This document shows positions 1-10,342 of a stretch of DNA of 64,000 nt, piece after piece (position 1 is the first letter of the stretch; the number at the start of each line of letters is the position of its first letter). The position numbers were made by a program, and so were the translations under genes. Source of the stretch: Pararhodobacter sp. SW119 (GTDB lineage Bacteria; Pseudomonadota; Alphaproteobacteria; Rhodobacterales; Rhodobacteraceae); contig NZ_JADDJF010000004.1 of NCBI RefSeq assembly GCF_017811755.1, forward strand, positions 62,001-126,000, given 5' to 3'. Below the pieces are notes generated by a model, which did no database searches, was not told the origin of the DNA, and worked only from the letters and a program-made list of their open reading frames with translations.

Positions 1-228
1 GTCTCTTGCGGGATCTACGCGGGCCAAGCGGTGCTCGACCTTGATTACGCCGAGGACAGCGAGGCCGGCGTCGACGGCAACTTCGTGCTTCTCGGTCAAG
101 ATCGCTTGATCGAGGTTCAGATGTCCGCCGAGGGCGCCGCGTTCAGCCGCGCGCAGATGGATACGCTGCTGGAGCTTGCGCAACTGGGCTCCGAGTGCCT
201 GATTGACGCACAGAGGGGCGCGTTGTGA
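1..228 (+). CDS. rph: RNase PH, C-terminal part (cut by window edge)
   Basis: Only the last 75 codons are visible; the 5' part lies outside the window. RNase PH is a phosphorolytic 3'-5' exoribonuclease that trims tRNA 3' ends. The visible segment has the family's C-terminal pattern: VSCGIY, then [11 protein letters not shown], then a glycine-rich turn and LIEVQ. These lie in the second half of the RNase PH fold near the phosphate/metal site, and Asp residues of the DLDYAEDS stretch are typical metal ligands. The stop overlaps the GTG start of rdgB by 4 bp, so the two are probably co-transcribed, a common rph-rdgB pairing in alphaproteobacteria. Confidence 0.93.
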   Translation, partial: VSCGIYAGQAVLDLDYAEDSEAGVDGNFVLLGQDRLIEVQMSAEGAAFSRAQMDTLLELAQLGSECLIDAQRGAL

Positions 229-836
229 GTCGCGGGCTGGAAGGCCGCAAGCTGGTCGTCGCCACGCACAACGCCGGCAAGATGGCCGAGATGCGCGCGC
301 TATTCGGGCCGTACAACCTGGGTCTGGTTTCAGCCGCGGAGCTGGAGTTGCCAGAACCCGAAGAAACCGAAGCCAACTTTCTGGGCAATGCGCGGATCAA
401 AGCCAACGCGGCAGCGCGCGCGACGGGCTTGGTCGCACTTGCAGATGACAGCGGGTTGGAGATCGACGCCCTTGACGGGGCGCCCGGTGTGTATACCGCG
501 AACTGGGCGGAGGTGGGCGGAAAGCGGGATTTCGGGCACGCGATGCGGCGCACGCACGAGGAGCTGAGTCGCCGAGGGGCGGCAGAGCCCTGGCGCGCAA
601 GGTTTCGCTGTACTCTCGTGCTGGCATGGCCCGATGGGCATGAGGAGGCGTTCGAGGGTTCGGTCGATGGCAGTTTGGTCTGGCCGATTCGTGGGAAGGA
701 AGGGCATGGCTACGATCCGATGTTCCTGCCGGACGGATCGGCGCTGACCTTCGCAGAAATGCCCGAGACCGAGAAGAATCGCATCAGCCACCGCTCGCGC
801 GCTTTCGCCGGCTTGATCCACGCTTGTTTCACGTGA
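225..836 (+). CDS. rdgB: Non-canonical purine NTP pyrophosphatase (RdgB/HAM1)
   Basis: A 203-residue house-cleaning enzyme that hydrolyses dITP, ITP and XTP to monophosphates and PPi, keeping deaminated purines out of DNA and RNA. The N-terminal [11 protein letters not shown] matches the family's substrate-binding T/SxNxxK signature. [18 protein letters not shown] carries the catalytic Asp of the HAM1 family, and GHGYDPMF and ISHRSRAF follow in the usual order. Length is typical. The GTG start overlaps the rph stop by 4 bp. The last codons run into the parS site at 825-840, so the C-terminal HACFT is partly dictated by that site. Confidence 0.95.
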   Translation: MSRGLEGRKLVVATHNAGKMAEMRALFGPYNLGLVSAAELELPEPEETEANFLGNARIKANAAARATGLVALADDSGLEIDALDGAPGVYTANWAEVGGKRDFGHAMRRTHEELSRRGAAEPWRARFRCTLVLAWPDGHEEAFEGSVDGSLVWPIRGKEGHGYDPMFLPDGSALTFAEMPETEKNRISHRSRAFAGLIHACFT

Positions 837-840
837 AACA
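825..840. promoter_or_regulatory. parS: parS centromere site 1 (ParB-binding)
   Basis: TGTTTCACGTGAAACA is a perfect 16-bp palindrome identical to the widespread chromosomal parS consensus bound by ParB/Spo0J. It spans the end of rdgB and the gap before hemW. It lies about 8.6 kb from the proposed oriC and about 1.2 kb from the parB 3' end. The assignment is by exact match to the known consensus. Confidence 0.97.
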
Positions 841-880
841 AAGCAATCGTTCAGTCGCCGAAGGCTGGAAAGTTGCGGGA

Positions 881-2044
881 ATGTCGTCGGATGCCGCCGA
901 GGGCGCGCCTGGAGACTTCGGCCTCTATGTGCATTGGCCGTTTTGTGAGGCGAAGTGCCCCTACTGCGATTTCAACAGCCATGTGCGCCGCGCTGTCGAT
1001 CACGACCGCTGGGCCGCCGCGTTCGAGAGGGAGATCGCGCGCATTCGGGACCTCGCGCCGGACCGCATCTTGGGTTCGATCTTCTTTGGCGGTGGCACGC
1101 CCTCGTTGATGTCGCCCGACTTGGTCCACCGGGTCATTGAAGCCGCGCGCCGCGCCTGGAGATGGCGCAACGACATCGAGATCACGCTGGAGGCAAACCC
1201 CTCGTCCGTCGAGGTCGCGCGCTTTCGGGGTTTTGTCAGGGCGGGCGTCAACCGTATTTCGATCGGCGTGCAGGCACTGAATGATCTCGACCTCAAGCGC
1301 CTTGGCCGTTTGCACTCGGCTGCCGAGGCGCTGGCCGCTATTGAGACGGCGCGGGCGGTGACGGACCGCGTCAGCTTCGATCTGATCTACGCGCGTCAGG
1401 ATCAAACGGCAGGGGACTGGCAGGACGAGCTGAAGCGCGCGCTTTCGATGGAGCCGAAACATCTTTCGCTTTATCAGTTGACGATCGAGGCGAACACAGC
1501 ATTCGGCGACAGGTACAAGGCGGGGAAGCTGCGGGGTTTGCCGGACGAAGACCGATCAGCGGAAATGTTCGAGACCACGCAGGCGCTTTGCGATGCCGCC
1601 GGTCTTCCTGCCTACGAAATATCGAATCACGCCAGGGTCGGCACAGAGGGGCGTCATAATCTGGTCTACTGGCGATATGGAGAATATGCCGGCGTTGGTC
1701 CCGGCGCCCACGGGCGTCTGATGTGGCAAGGCAAGCGCTACGCCACGCACGCCATCCCTTCGCCAGAAGAATGGCTGAAAAGCGCCGAAAACACCGGCGC
1801 ACTTCACGAAACGCGCACGGAACTGTCCGCCGAAGAACAGGGCGATGAGTATTTGATGATGAGCCTGCGGCTGCGTGAGGGGGCTTCGCTGTCTCGTTTC
1901 CAAGCGCTTTCAGGGAGCAACATGCCCGAAGCACGCATCGCGCGACTGATGAACGACGGCCTGCTTTGGCAAGAGGGTGACCGAATCGGCACGACAGATC
2001 GCGGACGCCTGCTCCTCAATGCAGTGCTGCGCGAACTTCTGTAA
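881..2044 (+). CDS. hemW: HemW radical SAM heme-trafficking protein (CPO III-like)
   Basis: A radical SAM protein of the HemN/HemW group. The CEAKCPYC motif (Cys22, 26 and 29 from the chosen start) is the CxxxCxxC cluster site, followed by FGGGTPSLM (SAM-binding GGE-like motif), EANP and GVNRISIGVQ. The family is often called oxygen-independent coproporphyrinogen oxidase, but HemW lacks the extra N-terminal cysteine region of HemN and is known as a heme-binding chaperone. I chose the ATG at 881 (387 aa). An in-frame TTG at 824 would add 19 residues encoded across parS, which looks like read-through of a DNA site rather than protein sequence. It probably continues the rph-rdgB operon. Confidence 0.9.
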   Translation: MSSDAAEGAPGDFGLYVHWPFCEAKCPYCDFNSHVRRAVDHDRWAAAFEREIARIRDLAPDRILGSIFFGGGTPSLMSPDLVHRVIEAARRAWRWRNDIEITLEANPSSVEVARFRGFVRAGVNRISIGVQALNDLDLKRLGRLHSAAEALAAIETARAVTDRVSFDLIYARQDQTAGDWQDELKRALSMEPKHLSLYQLTIEANTAFGDRYKAGKLRGLPDEDRSAEMFETTQALCDAAGLPAYEISNHARVGTEGRHNLVYWRYGEYAGVGPGAHGRLMWQGKRYATHAIPSPEEWLKSAENTGALHETRTELSAEEQGDEYLMMSLRLREGASLSRFQALSGSNMPEARIARLMNDGLLWQEGDRIGTTDRGRLLLNAVLRELL

Positions 2045-2063
2045 GGCCAGGTTCGCCCTTGGC

Positions 2064-2960
2064 TTAACCCCCTGAAAGCAGGCGACAAAGCTGGTCCAGG
2101 TCGTCCAGCGTACGGTATTTGATCGTCAGCCTGCTCTCGCCACCGGCGCGGTGATCTATCGTGACGCCCATGCCGAGATTGGCAGAGATATCCTGCTCCA
2201 GAACCCGCGTATCGGCGTCCTTTTCCGAGGGTTGAATTCTTTTCGCAGCGGCTTTCGGACCCGATTGGCGCGCAAGAATCTCGGTTTCACGTACCGAAAG
2301 ACCTTGCTGGATCACGCGCCGCGCCAACCCAGCCGGGTCGGCCGACGTGATCAAGGCACGCGCATGTCCCGCTGAAAGCCTTCCCGCGCGCAAGTGATCC
2401 TGTACCTCCGCCGGAAGGTTGAGCAGCCTGAGAAGGTTGGCAATATGGCTGCGGCTTTTGCCCAGAGCGCCCGCAACCTGTTCCTGCGTATGGCCAAATC
2501 GCTCGATCAGATTGCGATAGCCGATCGCCTCCTCCAGCGGATTGAGGTCCTCTCGCTGAATGTTCTCGATAATGGCGATTTCGAGAACTTCGCTGTCGTT
2601 CAGCGTTCTCACCAATGCCGGAACCGCGTGGAGCCCGGCCAGCTGCGCGGCACGCCAACGGCGCTCTCCGGCAACGATCTGGAACTTTCCGGGATGCGGA
2701 CCAAACGGGCGGACGACCAAGGGTTGAAGCACGCCCTTTCTTCGGATCGATTCCGACAGTTCTTCAAGCGACGCGGCGTCGAAATCCCGCCGCGGCTGCT
2801 CGGGATTCGGCTCGATGGTGTCGATCGGGATCTCCCGCAGGCCTTTTCGGCCCTCCTCGGCGCTCGTTTGGCCAGCAGAATGCACATCGACACCCACATC
2901 CGACATCAGTGCAGCCAAGCCCCTGCCTAGTCCGCGCTTTTCCTGCTTCCGCTCGTTCAT
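2064..2960 (-). CDS. parB: Chromosome partitioning protein ParB
   Basis: A 298-residue CTP-dependent DNA clamp that loads at parS and spreads to form the origin partition complex. The N-terminus begins KRGLGRGLAALMSD, the typical ParA-interacting LGRGL motif. The CTP-binding segment carries GERRWRA at about residues 98-104, followed by the ENIQREDLNPLEEA box and a helix-turn-helix with GKSRSHIANLLRLL for parS recognition. The C-terminal dimerisation domain ends IKYRTLDDLDQLCRLL. The ATG at 2960 was preferred over an upstream in-frame start because the MNERKQ...LGRGL N-terminus is canonical. It lies 4 bp downstream of parA, and both parS sites are within 2.5 kb. Confidence 0.97.
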   Translation of the reverse strand: MNERKQEKRGLGRGLAALMSDVGVDVHSAGQTSAEEGRKGLREIPIDTIEPNPEQPRRDFDAASLEELSESIRRKGVLQPLVVRPFGPHPGKFQIVAGERRWRAAQLAGLHAVPALVRTLNDSEVLEIAIIENIQREDLNPLEEAIGYRNLIERFGHTQEQVAGALGKSRSHIANLLRLLNLPAEVQDHLRAGRLSAGHARALITSADPAGLARRVIQQGLSVRETEILARQSGPKAAAKRIQPSEKDADTRVLEQDISANLGMGVTIDHRAGGESRLTIKYRTLDDLDQLCRLLSGG

Positions 2961-2964
2961 CTTC

Positions 2965-3768
2965 TCAGCCTTCTTCAGGTTCAAGGGACTCGACCTTGAG
3001 GAATTCGCGGGCAAACGCACGATACGCCTTGGCGCCGCGCGATGTCGAATCATAGGTCAGTATGGGAACGGCAAACGACGGCGCCTCGCTGAGGCGCACG
3101 TTGCGCGGGATAACCGTGCGAAACACAAGGTCGCCCAACGTTTCCCGCGCGTCCCGCTCGACCTGGAGCGACAGGTTGTTCCTTCGGTCGTGCATCGTCA
3201 GAAGAACGCCCTCGACCCGAAGGTCCGGATTTGCCGTTTGCCGGATCTCTCGGATCGTCAGCAGAAGCTGCGAGAGCCCCTCGAGCGCGAAGAATTCGCA
3301 CTGCAGCGGCACGAGTACGGCGTCGGCCGCGACCAGAGCGTTCACCGTGAGCAGATTCAGGGACGGCGGGCAGTCGACAATAATGAAATCGAACCTGCTT
3401 TGCGCTTCCAGGGCCTGCCGCAACGCATCGCGCAAAAGGAATACCCGGCGCGCGGTTGCATGGAGTTCAACATCCGATGACGACAGATCGGGCGTGGACG
3501 GTATGACCCAGACATTCTCGGCGCTGCTCTGGACGGCCACATCCTGGACGGTGGCTTCCCCAAGAAGGATATCGAAAACGGACCTGGATCTGTTCTCCAC
3601 TGTTACGCCGAGGCCGGTTGACGCGTTTCCCTGGGGGTCCAGATCGATCAGAAGCACTTTCCGGCCAAGTTCGGCCAGCGCGGCAGAGAGGTTGATCGCT
3701 GTCGTGGTCTTCGCAACGCCGCCCTTCTGATTGGCGATCGCGAGGATTTTCGCTCGGTCAGTTTGCAT
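2965..3768 (-). CDS. parA: Chromosome partitioning ATPase ParA
   Basis: A 267-residue MinD/ParA-type P-loop ATPase that forms the nucleoid-bound gradient pulling ParB-parS complexes. ANQKGGVAKTTTAINL near residue 12 is the deviant Walker A motif with its signature lysine (Lys15) and the P-loop lysine (Lys20). LIDLDPQGNAS is switch I and FIIVDCPPSLNLLT is Walker B. The ATG at 3768 overlaps the rsmG stop by 11 bp. The rsmG-parA-parB order is the conserved alphaproteobacterial arrangement. Confidence 0.97.
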   Translation of the reverse strand: MQTDRAKILAIANQKGGVAKTTTAINLSAALAELGRKVLLIDLDPQGNASTGLGVTVENRSRSVFDILLGEATVQDVAVQSSAENVWVIPSTPDLSSSDVELHATARRVFLLRDALRQALEAQSRFDFIIVDCPPSLNLLTVNALVAADAVLVPLQCEFFALEGLSQLLLTIREIRQTANPDLRVEGVLLTMHDRRNNLSLQVERDARETLGDLVFRTVIPRNVRLSEAPSFAVPILTYDSTSRGAKAYRAFAREFLKVESLEPEEG

Positions 3769-4402
3769 CAACGCTCCGCAGGTCGGTCACTCGCAGGATC
3801 CGGGACTCGCCGTCGACGATACTGTCGAAAGACTCGACAGTGAATGCCCAATCACGCTGGGCTGCAATGATCTCCTCGATTGATCTCTGGCCTTTCTGTA
3901 GCAACGCCACGCCCCTTGGCGCGAGATGCCGTTCAACCAACCCGAGGAGGCGCGATAGCGGTGCCAGCGCCCGCGCCGAGACGATGTCGGCGCCTTGCCG
4001 TTCGGCCGCCTCGATGCGTTCTGGCAGAACCCTGCAGGCGAGGCCGAGCTCTCGGGCGGTCAGCAGGAGAAAGGCTGCTTTACGCCGGTCGCTTTCGATC
4101 AGCGCGAACCGCATCCCGGGTGCTTTCTCTGCCGCCAGGCACGCAACGACTAGGCCGGGAAAGCCACCGCCGGCGCCAAGATCACACCAATGCCGGGCCG
4201 TGGGATCGCAATAGCGAAAGAGTTGCGCGCAATCCAGCACGTGCCGCGACCAAACGGTCTCGGGCCGGCTGTCGGCAACGAGGTTGATCTGTGGCGACCA
4301 CTTTGCGATGCCTTGAACGAGGTGGTCCAGGCGCTCCAATGTTTCACGTGAAACAGGCATAAGCTTGTGCAGCTTCGCTCCAACATCGGCCGGGACGGTC
4401 AT
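3758..4402 (-). CDS. rsmG: 16S rRNA (guanine-527-N7) methyltransferase RsmG (GidB)
   Basis: A 214-residue SAM-dependent methyltransferase that makes m7G527 in 16S rRNA; loss gives low-level streptomycin resistance in other bacteria. WCDLGAGGGFPGLV is the SAM-binding glycine loop, IESDRRKAAFL is motif II and VSARALAPL is the family signature. The N-terminal PVSRETLERL stretch is encoded by the second parS site, and this odd peptide is common in alphaproteobacterial RsmG for that reason. The start lies 1 bp after the mnmG stop, so the genes are co-transcribed. Confidence 0.95.
   Translation of the reverse strand: MTVPADVGAKLHKLMPVSRETLERLDHLVQGIAKWSPQINLVADSRPETVWSRHVLDCAQLFRYCDPTARHWCDLGAGGGFPGLVVACLAAEKAPGMRFALIESDRRKAAFLLLTARELGLACRVLPERIEAAERQGADIVSARALAPLSRLLGLVERHLAPRGVALLQKGQRSIEEIIAAQRDWAFTVESFDSIVDGESRILRVTDLRSVDAN
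4340..4355. promoter_or_regulatory. parS: parS centromere site 2 inside rsmG
   Basis: A second perfect TGTTTCACGTGAAACA palindrome, embedded near the 5' end of rsmG. It is about 5.2 kb from the proposed oriC and 3.5 kb from site 1. Being perfectly conserved inside a coding region, it constrains the RsmG N-terminal peptide. The assignment is by exact consensus match and by the parAB genes beside it. Confidence 0.97.
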
Positions 4403-4403
4403 T

Positions 4404-6251
4404 TCAGGCTATTTTGCGGAGACGTGACGCGAGCAGGAGGAGCGCAGCGGGCGTCATCCCCTCGATCTGAGAGGCGCGCGCAAGATTTGCCGGTCGCTGC
4501 TGCGAGAGCTTCGCCCGGATCTCCGTCGAAAGACCGGAGATCTTGGAAAAATCAAATGAATCCGGTATCTTGATTGACTCGTCGCGCTTCAGTGTCTGGG
4601 CTTCGCGCGCCTGTCGTTCGGTGTAGACCCTGTAGAGGGAATCTCTCTGAAGTTGCGCGAAGTCGTCTTCGTGCAGTTCCACGAGCTCCTCATCGAGGCT
4701 CATCATGACTTCACGGTCGACGCCAGCGTGGCCGAGGACATCGAACAGGTTCCGCTCGGTCCCGTCTGCGCGGACATTGACCCCGGCGCCGTGCAGTTCA
4801 CGCCCCGATGCCCTTTTCGAAGCAAGCCGCTCCCGCCAGTTTTCCAGCCGCGCCATTTTCTCATGAAACTGCGCCCGCCGTTCAGGCGACACGCAGCCAC
4901 TGTCGATGGCCTTCTGCGTAAGTCTCTGATCTGCGTTGTCGATTCGGAGCGAGAGCCGATACTCCGCCCGGGATGTGAACATCCGGTAGGGCTCGGTCAC
5001 CCCTCGGGTCGTGAGATCGTCCAGCATCACGCCGATATAGCTGTCGGCCCGGGAAAACGACACTTCGGGCAAGTCCAACGCGCGCCCCGCCGCGTTCAGC
5101 CCTGCGACCAATCCTTGAGCGGCGGCTTCCTCGTAGCCCGTCGTACCGTTGATCTGACCGGCGAGGAACAAGCCCTCGACCTCCCGGCACTCCAGCGTCG
5201 TGTGCAGAGCGCGCGGGTCGACATAGTCGTATTCGATTGCATATCCGTGCTGCAGGATCCTGACGGATTCCAACCCGACGATCGTGCGGATGAACCCCTC
5301 CTGAACATCGCGCGGGAGCGAGGTCGAAATGCCGTTCGGATAGACCGTGTCGTCGTCAAGTCCTTCTGGTTCAAGAAAAATCTGATGCGACGGCTTGTCG
5401 GCAAAGCGTGACACCTTGTCCTCGACCGACGGACAATACCGCGGTCCGACACCGCTGATATGGCCGGAAAACATCGCCGAGCGCTCCAGGTTGCGCGCGA
5501 TGAGGTCGTGGGTCCTCGCATTGGTGTGCGTGATGCCACAGGCGATCTGTTGCGCGACTGGCTCTCGGTTGAGGAAACTGAACATGGTCGGACGGTCGTC
5601 ACCATGTTGCGGCTCCACCCTCGACCAGTCGATCGAGCGGCCGTCCAGCCTGGCGGGCGTTCCGGTCTTCAGGCGGCCGGTTCGCGGCGCGATCTCGGCC
5701 ATGCGCTCGGCCAGACGCACGGAGGCCTTGGCGCCGACCCTTCCCGCTTCGCGCCGTTCCTCTCCAATGTGGATGACCCCACGAAGGAACGTGCCGGAGG
5801 TCAGAATCACCGAAGGCGCGCGGAGGGTCTTTCCTTCCGCGAGCACGACGCCCTCACATCGGCCTGCGTCGATGATCAGGTCGACGACCTCGCCTTCGAT
5901 CAGGGCAAGGCCCTGCATCGCGGAAACTTCGTTCTGGACAAACGACGCATATCTGTGCCGGTCGGCCTGCGCCCTCGGCCCCTGCACCGCGGGGCCGCGA
6001 GATCGATTGAGAAGCCGGAACTGGATCCCCGCATGATCGGCGGCGCGTCCCATGAGGCCGTCAAATGCGTCGATCTCCCGAACCAGATGGCCCTTGCCCA
6101 GTCCGCCGATTGCGGGATTGCAGGACATGGTGCCCAGATCCTGCCGGCGGAACGTCACCAGCGCCGTTCGCGCGCCACGTCGGACCGCCGCGTGCGCGGC
6201 CTCGACGCCGGCATGCCCGCCACCGATCACGATAACGTCGAACGCATCCAT
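4404..6251 (-). CDS. mnmG: tRNA uridine-34 modification enzyme MnmG (GidA)
   Basis: A 615-residue FAD enzyme that works with MnmE to build the (carboxymethyl)aminomethyl group on the wobble uridine of certain tRNAs. [16 protein letters not shown] at the N-terminus is the dinucleotide-binding Rossmann loop. [24 protein letters not shown]-like sequence, [10 protein letters not shown], and [17 protein letters not shown] are MnmG signatures. The helical C-terminal domain that contacts MnmE and tRNA is present. The length is typical. It lies 10 bp downstream of mnmE, giving an mnmE-mnmG-rsmG-parA-parB transcription unit. Confidence 0.97.
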   Translation of the reverse strand: MDAFDVIVIGGGHAGVEAAHAAVRRGARTALVTFRRQDLGTMSCNPAIGGLGKGHLVREIDAFDGLMGRAADHAGIQFRLLNRSRGPAVQGPRAQADRHRYASFVQNEVSAMQGLALIEGEVVDLIIDAGRCEGVVLAEGKTLRAPSVILTSGTFLRGVIHIGEERREAGRVGAKASVRLAERMAEIAPRTGRLKTGTPARLDGRSIDWSRVEPQHGDDRPTMFSFLNREPVAQQIACGITHTNARTHDLIARNLERSAMFSGHISGVGPRYCPSVEDKVSRFADKPSHQIFLEPEGLDDDTVYPNGISTSLPRDVQEGFIRTIVGLESVRILQHGYAIEYDYVDPRALHTTLECREVEGLFLAGQINGTTGYEEAAAQGLVAGLNAAGRALDLPEVSFSRADSYIGVMLDDLTTRGVTEPYRMFTSRAEYRLSLRIDNADQRLTQKAIDSGCVSPERRAQFHEKMARLENWRERLASKRASGRELHGAGVNVRADGTERNLFDVLGHAGVDREVMMSLDEELVELHEDDFAQLQRDSLYRVYTERQAREAQTLKRDESIKIPDSFDFSKISGLSTEIRAKLSQQRPANLARASQIEGMTPAALLLLASRLRKIA

Positions 6252-6261
6252 CCTTCAGCCC

Positions 6262-7542
6262 TCACTTACCGATACAGAACGAGGAGAAGATGCGACCGAG
6301 CACCTCCTCGACCCCGACGCGGCCAACCAGTTCGTCCAGCAGAAACAACGCGTGTCGCAGTTCCTCGGCCACAATCTCGAGCTGCGGGTCATCCTTGATC
6401 ACCTCGTCGCACGCGTTCTCCAGATGCCCTGCCGCCTGGGCAAGCCGCGCAAAATGGCGCTCACGCGAGAAGGTGGACCCACCATTGACCTTCCCTTCCA
6501 GTCTGTTCCGGATCGACGCAAGCAGCGCCTCGATCCCCTCGCCCGTCTTACCCGATATTCCGGGTTGGGACCACAGATCGCATCGCCCCAGAAGAACAAT
6601 GTCGTCGGGATCGGTGACAATCGGCGCGTCCTCCGGACGCGCCTTCAGGAAAACCCGCAGATCGGCGCCGCGCGCGCGACTTTGGCCGCGTTCGATTCCC
6701 AGCTTCTCGACGGCGTCTCCGGTGCTCCGCAAACCTGCGGTATCGATCAGCGTGACAGCCAGACCTCCGATATCCATCCGCACCTCGATCACGTCGCGCG
6801 TGGTTCCCGCGGTCTCTGAGGTGATGGCGGCTTCACGACCCGCTATCGCATTGAGAAGTGTCGATTTTCCAGCGTTTACCGGTCCGATCAGCGCAACCTC
6901 GAAACCGTCACGGATAAGTTCGGCAGCGCTGCGACCGGCCACTTCTTTTCTTATTCCGGCCGTGACGCGCTCCTGCGGCTCCCGGACCAGTTGCCATGTC
7001 TCGGGCGGCAGATCCTCATCCGCGAAATCGATCGCCGCCTCGCACATCGCCAGGGCCTCGAGCAGATCCGCCCGCCACGTCTCGACAATTCTTGATAGAG
7101 AACCTTCGAGAATCTTCAGCGCGTGCTTTCTCTGCGCTTCGGTTTCCGCTTCGAGAAGGTCGCCCAGTCCCTCCACCTCGGTCAGATCGATCCGCCCGGC
7201 ATCGAACGCGCGCCGCGTGAACTCTCCCGCTTCGGCGGGTCTGACCCCGTCGATCTTCAGTATCGTTCGCAGGACAGCCCCGACGACAGCGATGCTGCCG
7301 TGAAGGTGAAACTCGACCAACTGCTCGCCGGTAAAGCTGTGACCCTCCCGGAAGGCAAGGACGAGCGCCTGGTCCAATCGGTTTCCGCCTTCGTCGCGCA
7401 GCCATCTCAGGCTTGCGGTCCTGGGCGCCGGGACCGCGCCTGCCAACGTCTCACAAACATGCCAGGCCGCGGGCCCGGAGACACGTACTACCGAAACCCC
7501 GGCGCGTCCCCGGGCGCTGGCCTGTGCGACGATCGTGTCCAT
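6262..7542 (-). CDS. mnmE: tRNA modification GTPase MnmE (TrmE)
   Basis: A 426-residue GTPase partner of MnmG in wobble-uridine modification. The N-terminal tetrahydrofolate-binding domain includes [22 protein letters not shown] central G domain carries [14 protein letters not shown] (G1), the switch with GTTRDVIE (G2), DTAGLR (G3) and a degenerate G4 region. The protein ends CIGK, the invariant C-terminal CxGK motif whose Cys is catalytically important. It is about 25 residues shorter than E. coli MnmE because the G domain is compact, as is common in Rhodobacterales. It lies 13 bp after rho. Confidence 0.96.
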   Translation of the reverse strand: MDTIVAQASARGRAGVSVVRVSGPAAWHVCETLAGAVPAPRTASLRWLRDEGGNRLDQALVLAFREGHSFTGEQLVEFHLHGSIAVVGAVLRTILKIDGVRPAEAGEFTRRAFDAGRIDLTEVEGLGDLLEAETEAQRKHALKILEGSLSRIVETWRADLLEALAMCEAAIDFADEDLPPETWQLVREPQERVTAGIRKEVAGRSAAELIRDGFEVALIGPVNAGKSTLLNAIAGREAAITSETAGTTRDVIEVRMDIGGLAVTLIDTAGLRSTGDAVEKLGIERGQSRARGADLRVFLKARPEDAPIVTDPDDIVLLGRCDLWSQPGISGKTGEGIEALLASIRNRLEGKVNGGSTFSRERHFARLAQAAGHLENACDEVIKDDPQLEIVAEELRHALFLLDELVGRVGVEEVLGRIFSSFCIGK

Positions 7543-7555
7543 GGATGCATGTCCG

Positions 7556-8827
<1,272 letters not shown>

Positions 8828-8963
8828 CGATAGCTCCTTGGCAGGCCTGCGCGTGCCAGTGGGTATGGTAGGAATGGGAAATGCCGGTGCCGGACGGCAC
8901 TGCAAGGACGCTCATATGATTTCAGCGATCCGGAGTCAACGCAGCCCAGCAGGTATCACCGGA

Positions 8964-9401
8964 TCAAAACTTGACCACCACCGAGAGCACGATCAGCACC
9001 ATCAGCAGCGTCGGAACTTCGTTCATCATTCGATACTGGCGCCCCGAAACTGCATGCCCGCCTTCCGCCAGCAGCCTGCGCTCGCGGGCAAGCCACATGT
9101 GAAATCCCGTCATCGACAGGATTCCCACCAGTTTAAGCCAGACCCAGAGCGCCGAGAAGTCGACGGCCCCCGGAACCGAGACGAGGAGCAAGCCAAGGAC
9201 CCAACTGGCAATCATGGCGGGATTCATGATCACGCGCAGCAGCTTGGTTTCCATGATCTTCAGTGTTGCGACCGGCTCGTCACTGCCCGAGCGTTCCACA
9301 TGGTAGACGAAAAGCCGGGGCAGATAGAACAATCCCGCCATCCAGGCGATCACGGCCATGATGTGGAACGCCTTGATCCAGAGATACCAGTCGCTCAGCA
9401 T
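8964..9401 (-). CDS. hemJ: Protoporphyrinogen IX oxidase HemJ
   Basis: A 145-residue integral membrane protein that oxidises protoporphyrinogen IX to protoporphyrin IX in heme and bacteriochlorophyll synthesis. About four hydrophobic helices are visible. The first helix carries FHIMAVIAWMAGLFYLPRLFVYH with the conserved His and Arg, and the family signatures MNPAMIASWVLG and WLKLVGILSMTGFHMWLA follow. Length is typical for HemJ. It is the gene bordering the proposed origin and points away from it. In many relatives hemE and hemH sit near here as well; they are not in this interval. Confidence 0.92.
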   Translation of the reverse strand: MLSDWYLWIKAFHIMAVIAWMAGLFYLPRLFVYHVERSGSDEPVATLKIMETKLLRVIMNPAMIASWVLGLLLVSVPGAVDFSALWVWLKLVGILSMTGFHMWLARERRLLAEGGHAVSGRQYRMMNEVPTLLMVLIVLSVVVKF

Positions 9402-9745
9402 GTGTTCTCCTTCCTCTTACTTCTCTTAGAAATAAGATTGAAAGGAAAGATGTGGTTGTAGGGGGTGGGACAAGTGGAGTTGTCCGGTTATATACTAGGA
9501 TATCCACAAGCCGAGAATAATCCACAGCGATTCTGTTTATGATAAATGACTTTAAAACAGCCGCTTATAGGCACAACCACGGTTTTTCACACAGGTGGTT
9601 GGCGAAGGGCAGGAAATCTGTGGATCGTCTGCCCCCGTGGACAATCCGGGCATGTTTCTTGACATTCACGGGCCATACGCGCGATGCGTGATCCGACCTG
9701 AACCCATCCACTGGCGACACCCGCCGCTCTACATGACTTTTCCCC
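9402..9745. other. oriC: Putative chromosomal replication origin (oriC)
   Basis: A 344-bp gene-free interval between divergent hemJ and maf, clearly more AT-rich than its surroundings, with runs of A and T around 9420-9450 and 9531-9570. DnaA-box-like nonamers (consensus TTATNCACA) occur at 9500-9508 (ATATCCACA), 9518-9526 (TAATCCACA) and 9583-9591 (TTTTTCACA). Weaker reverse-strand versions lie at 9619-9627 and around 9637-9645. Flanking genes match the known alphaproteobacterial origin neighbourhood (rho/hem genes on one side, maf-aroE-coaE-dnaQ on the other), and transcription diverges from it. GC skew was not computed. Confidence 0.8.
9500..9526 (+). promoter_or_regulatory. Pair of DnaA-box-like nonamers
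   Basis: ATATCCACA (9500-9508) and TAATCCACA (9518-9526) each differ from TTATCCACA at one position. They sit in the same orientation, 18 bp start to start, beside the AT-rich 9531-9570 stretch that would be a natural unwinding element. Confidence 0.65.
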
Positions 9746-10342
9746 ATGGCTGTCCTCATCCTTGCGTCGGCCTCGAAAATCCGCGCGGAACTTCTTGCCC
9801 GGGCCGGTTTGCGGTTTGAGGTATCCCCGGCGCGCATAGACGAAGAGGCGCTGCGCCGTTCGCTTGTCTCGGACGGTGCGGGCGCGCGCGACGTTGCGGA
9901 TGCCTTGGCCGAGCAGAAGGCAAGGCGCGTTTCCGGTAAGCACCCGCAGGCCATGGTTCTGGGTTGCGACCAGGTTCTGGAATGCGAGGGACGCCTCTTT
10001 TCAAAACCCGAAACGCTCGAAGACGCGCGCGCCCAGCTGCGTGAGCTGCGCGGACAGACGCATCAACTTCACACCGCAGCCGTGCTCTATCTCGACGGGG
10101 CCCCGATATGGCGCCACGTCAACATGCCGAAATTGACGATGAGAGATTTCAGCGAGGCTTTCCTTGACGAATACCTTGCGCAGAACTGGTCGGATATCCG
10201 GGATTGTGTCGGCGCCTATCAGGTCGAAAACGTCGGCATCCGGCTCTTTGACCGCATTGCCGGCGACTATTTCTCGATACTTGGGCTGCCTTTGCTGGAA
10301 TTGCTCGCCTTCATGGCCCGACGCGGAGACATACCCGGATGA
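9746..10342 (+). CDS. maf: Maf-family nucleoside triphosphate pyrophosphatase
   Basis: A 198-residue Maf/HAM1-superfamily protein that hydrolyses (d)NTPs, in the family mainly dTTP/UTP or modified pyrimidines, as a house-cleaning enzyme. The N-terminal ILASASKIRAELL is the Maf SxSxxRxxLL signature, GCDQVLECEG carries the catalytic Asp, and GAYQVE and DYFSILGLPL follow in order. It is the first gene on the right of the proposed oriC. It overlaps aroE by 4 bp, so maf-aroE-coaE-dnaQ form one rightward operon. Confidence 0.93.
   Translation: MAVLILASASKIRAELLARAGLRFEVSPARIDEEALRRSLVSDGAGARDVADALAEQKARRVSGKHPQAMVLGCDQVLECEGRLFSKPETLEDARAQLRELRGQTHQLHTAAVLYLDGAPIWRHVNMPKLTMRDFSEAFLDEYLAQNWSDIRDCVGAYQVENVGIRLFDRIAGDYFSILGLPLLELLAFMARRGDIPG

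Noticed and set aside
824-880. TTG start of hemW at 824
   Set aside because: It would translate the parS site into protein. The ATG at 881 gives an N-terminus like other alphaproteobacterial HemW proteins.
2283-2300. Partial parS-like sequence (GTTTCACGT) within parB
   Set aside because: Only one half matches; the other half of the palindrome is lost.
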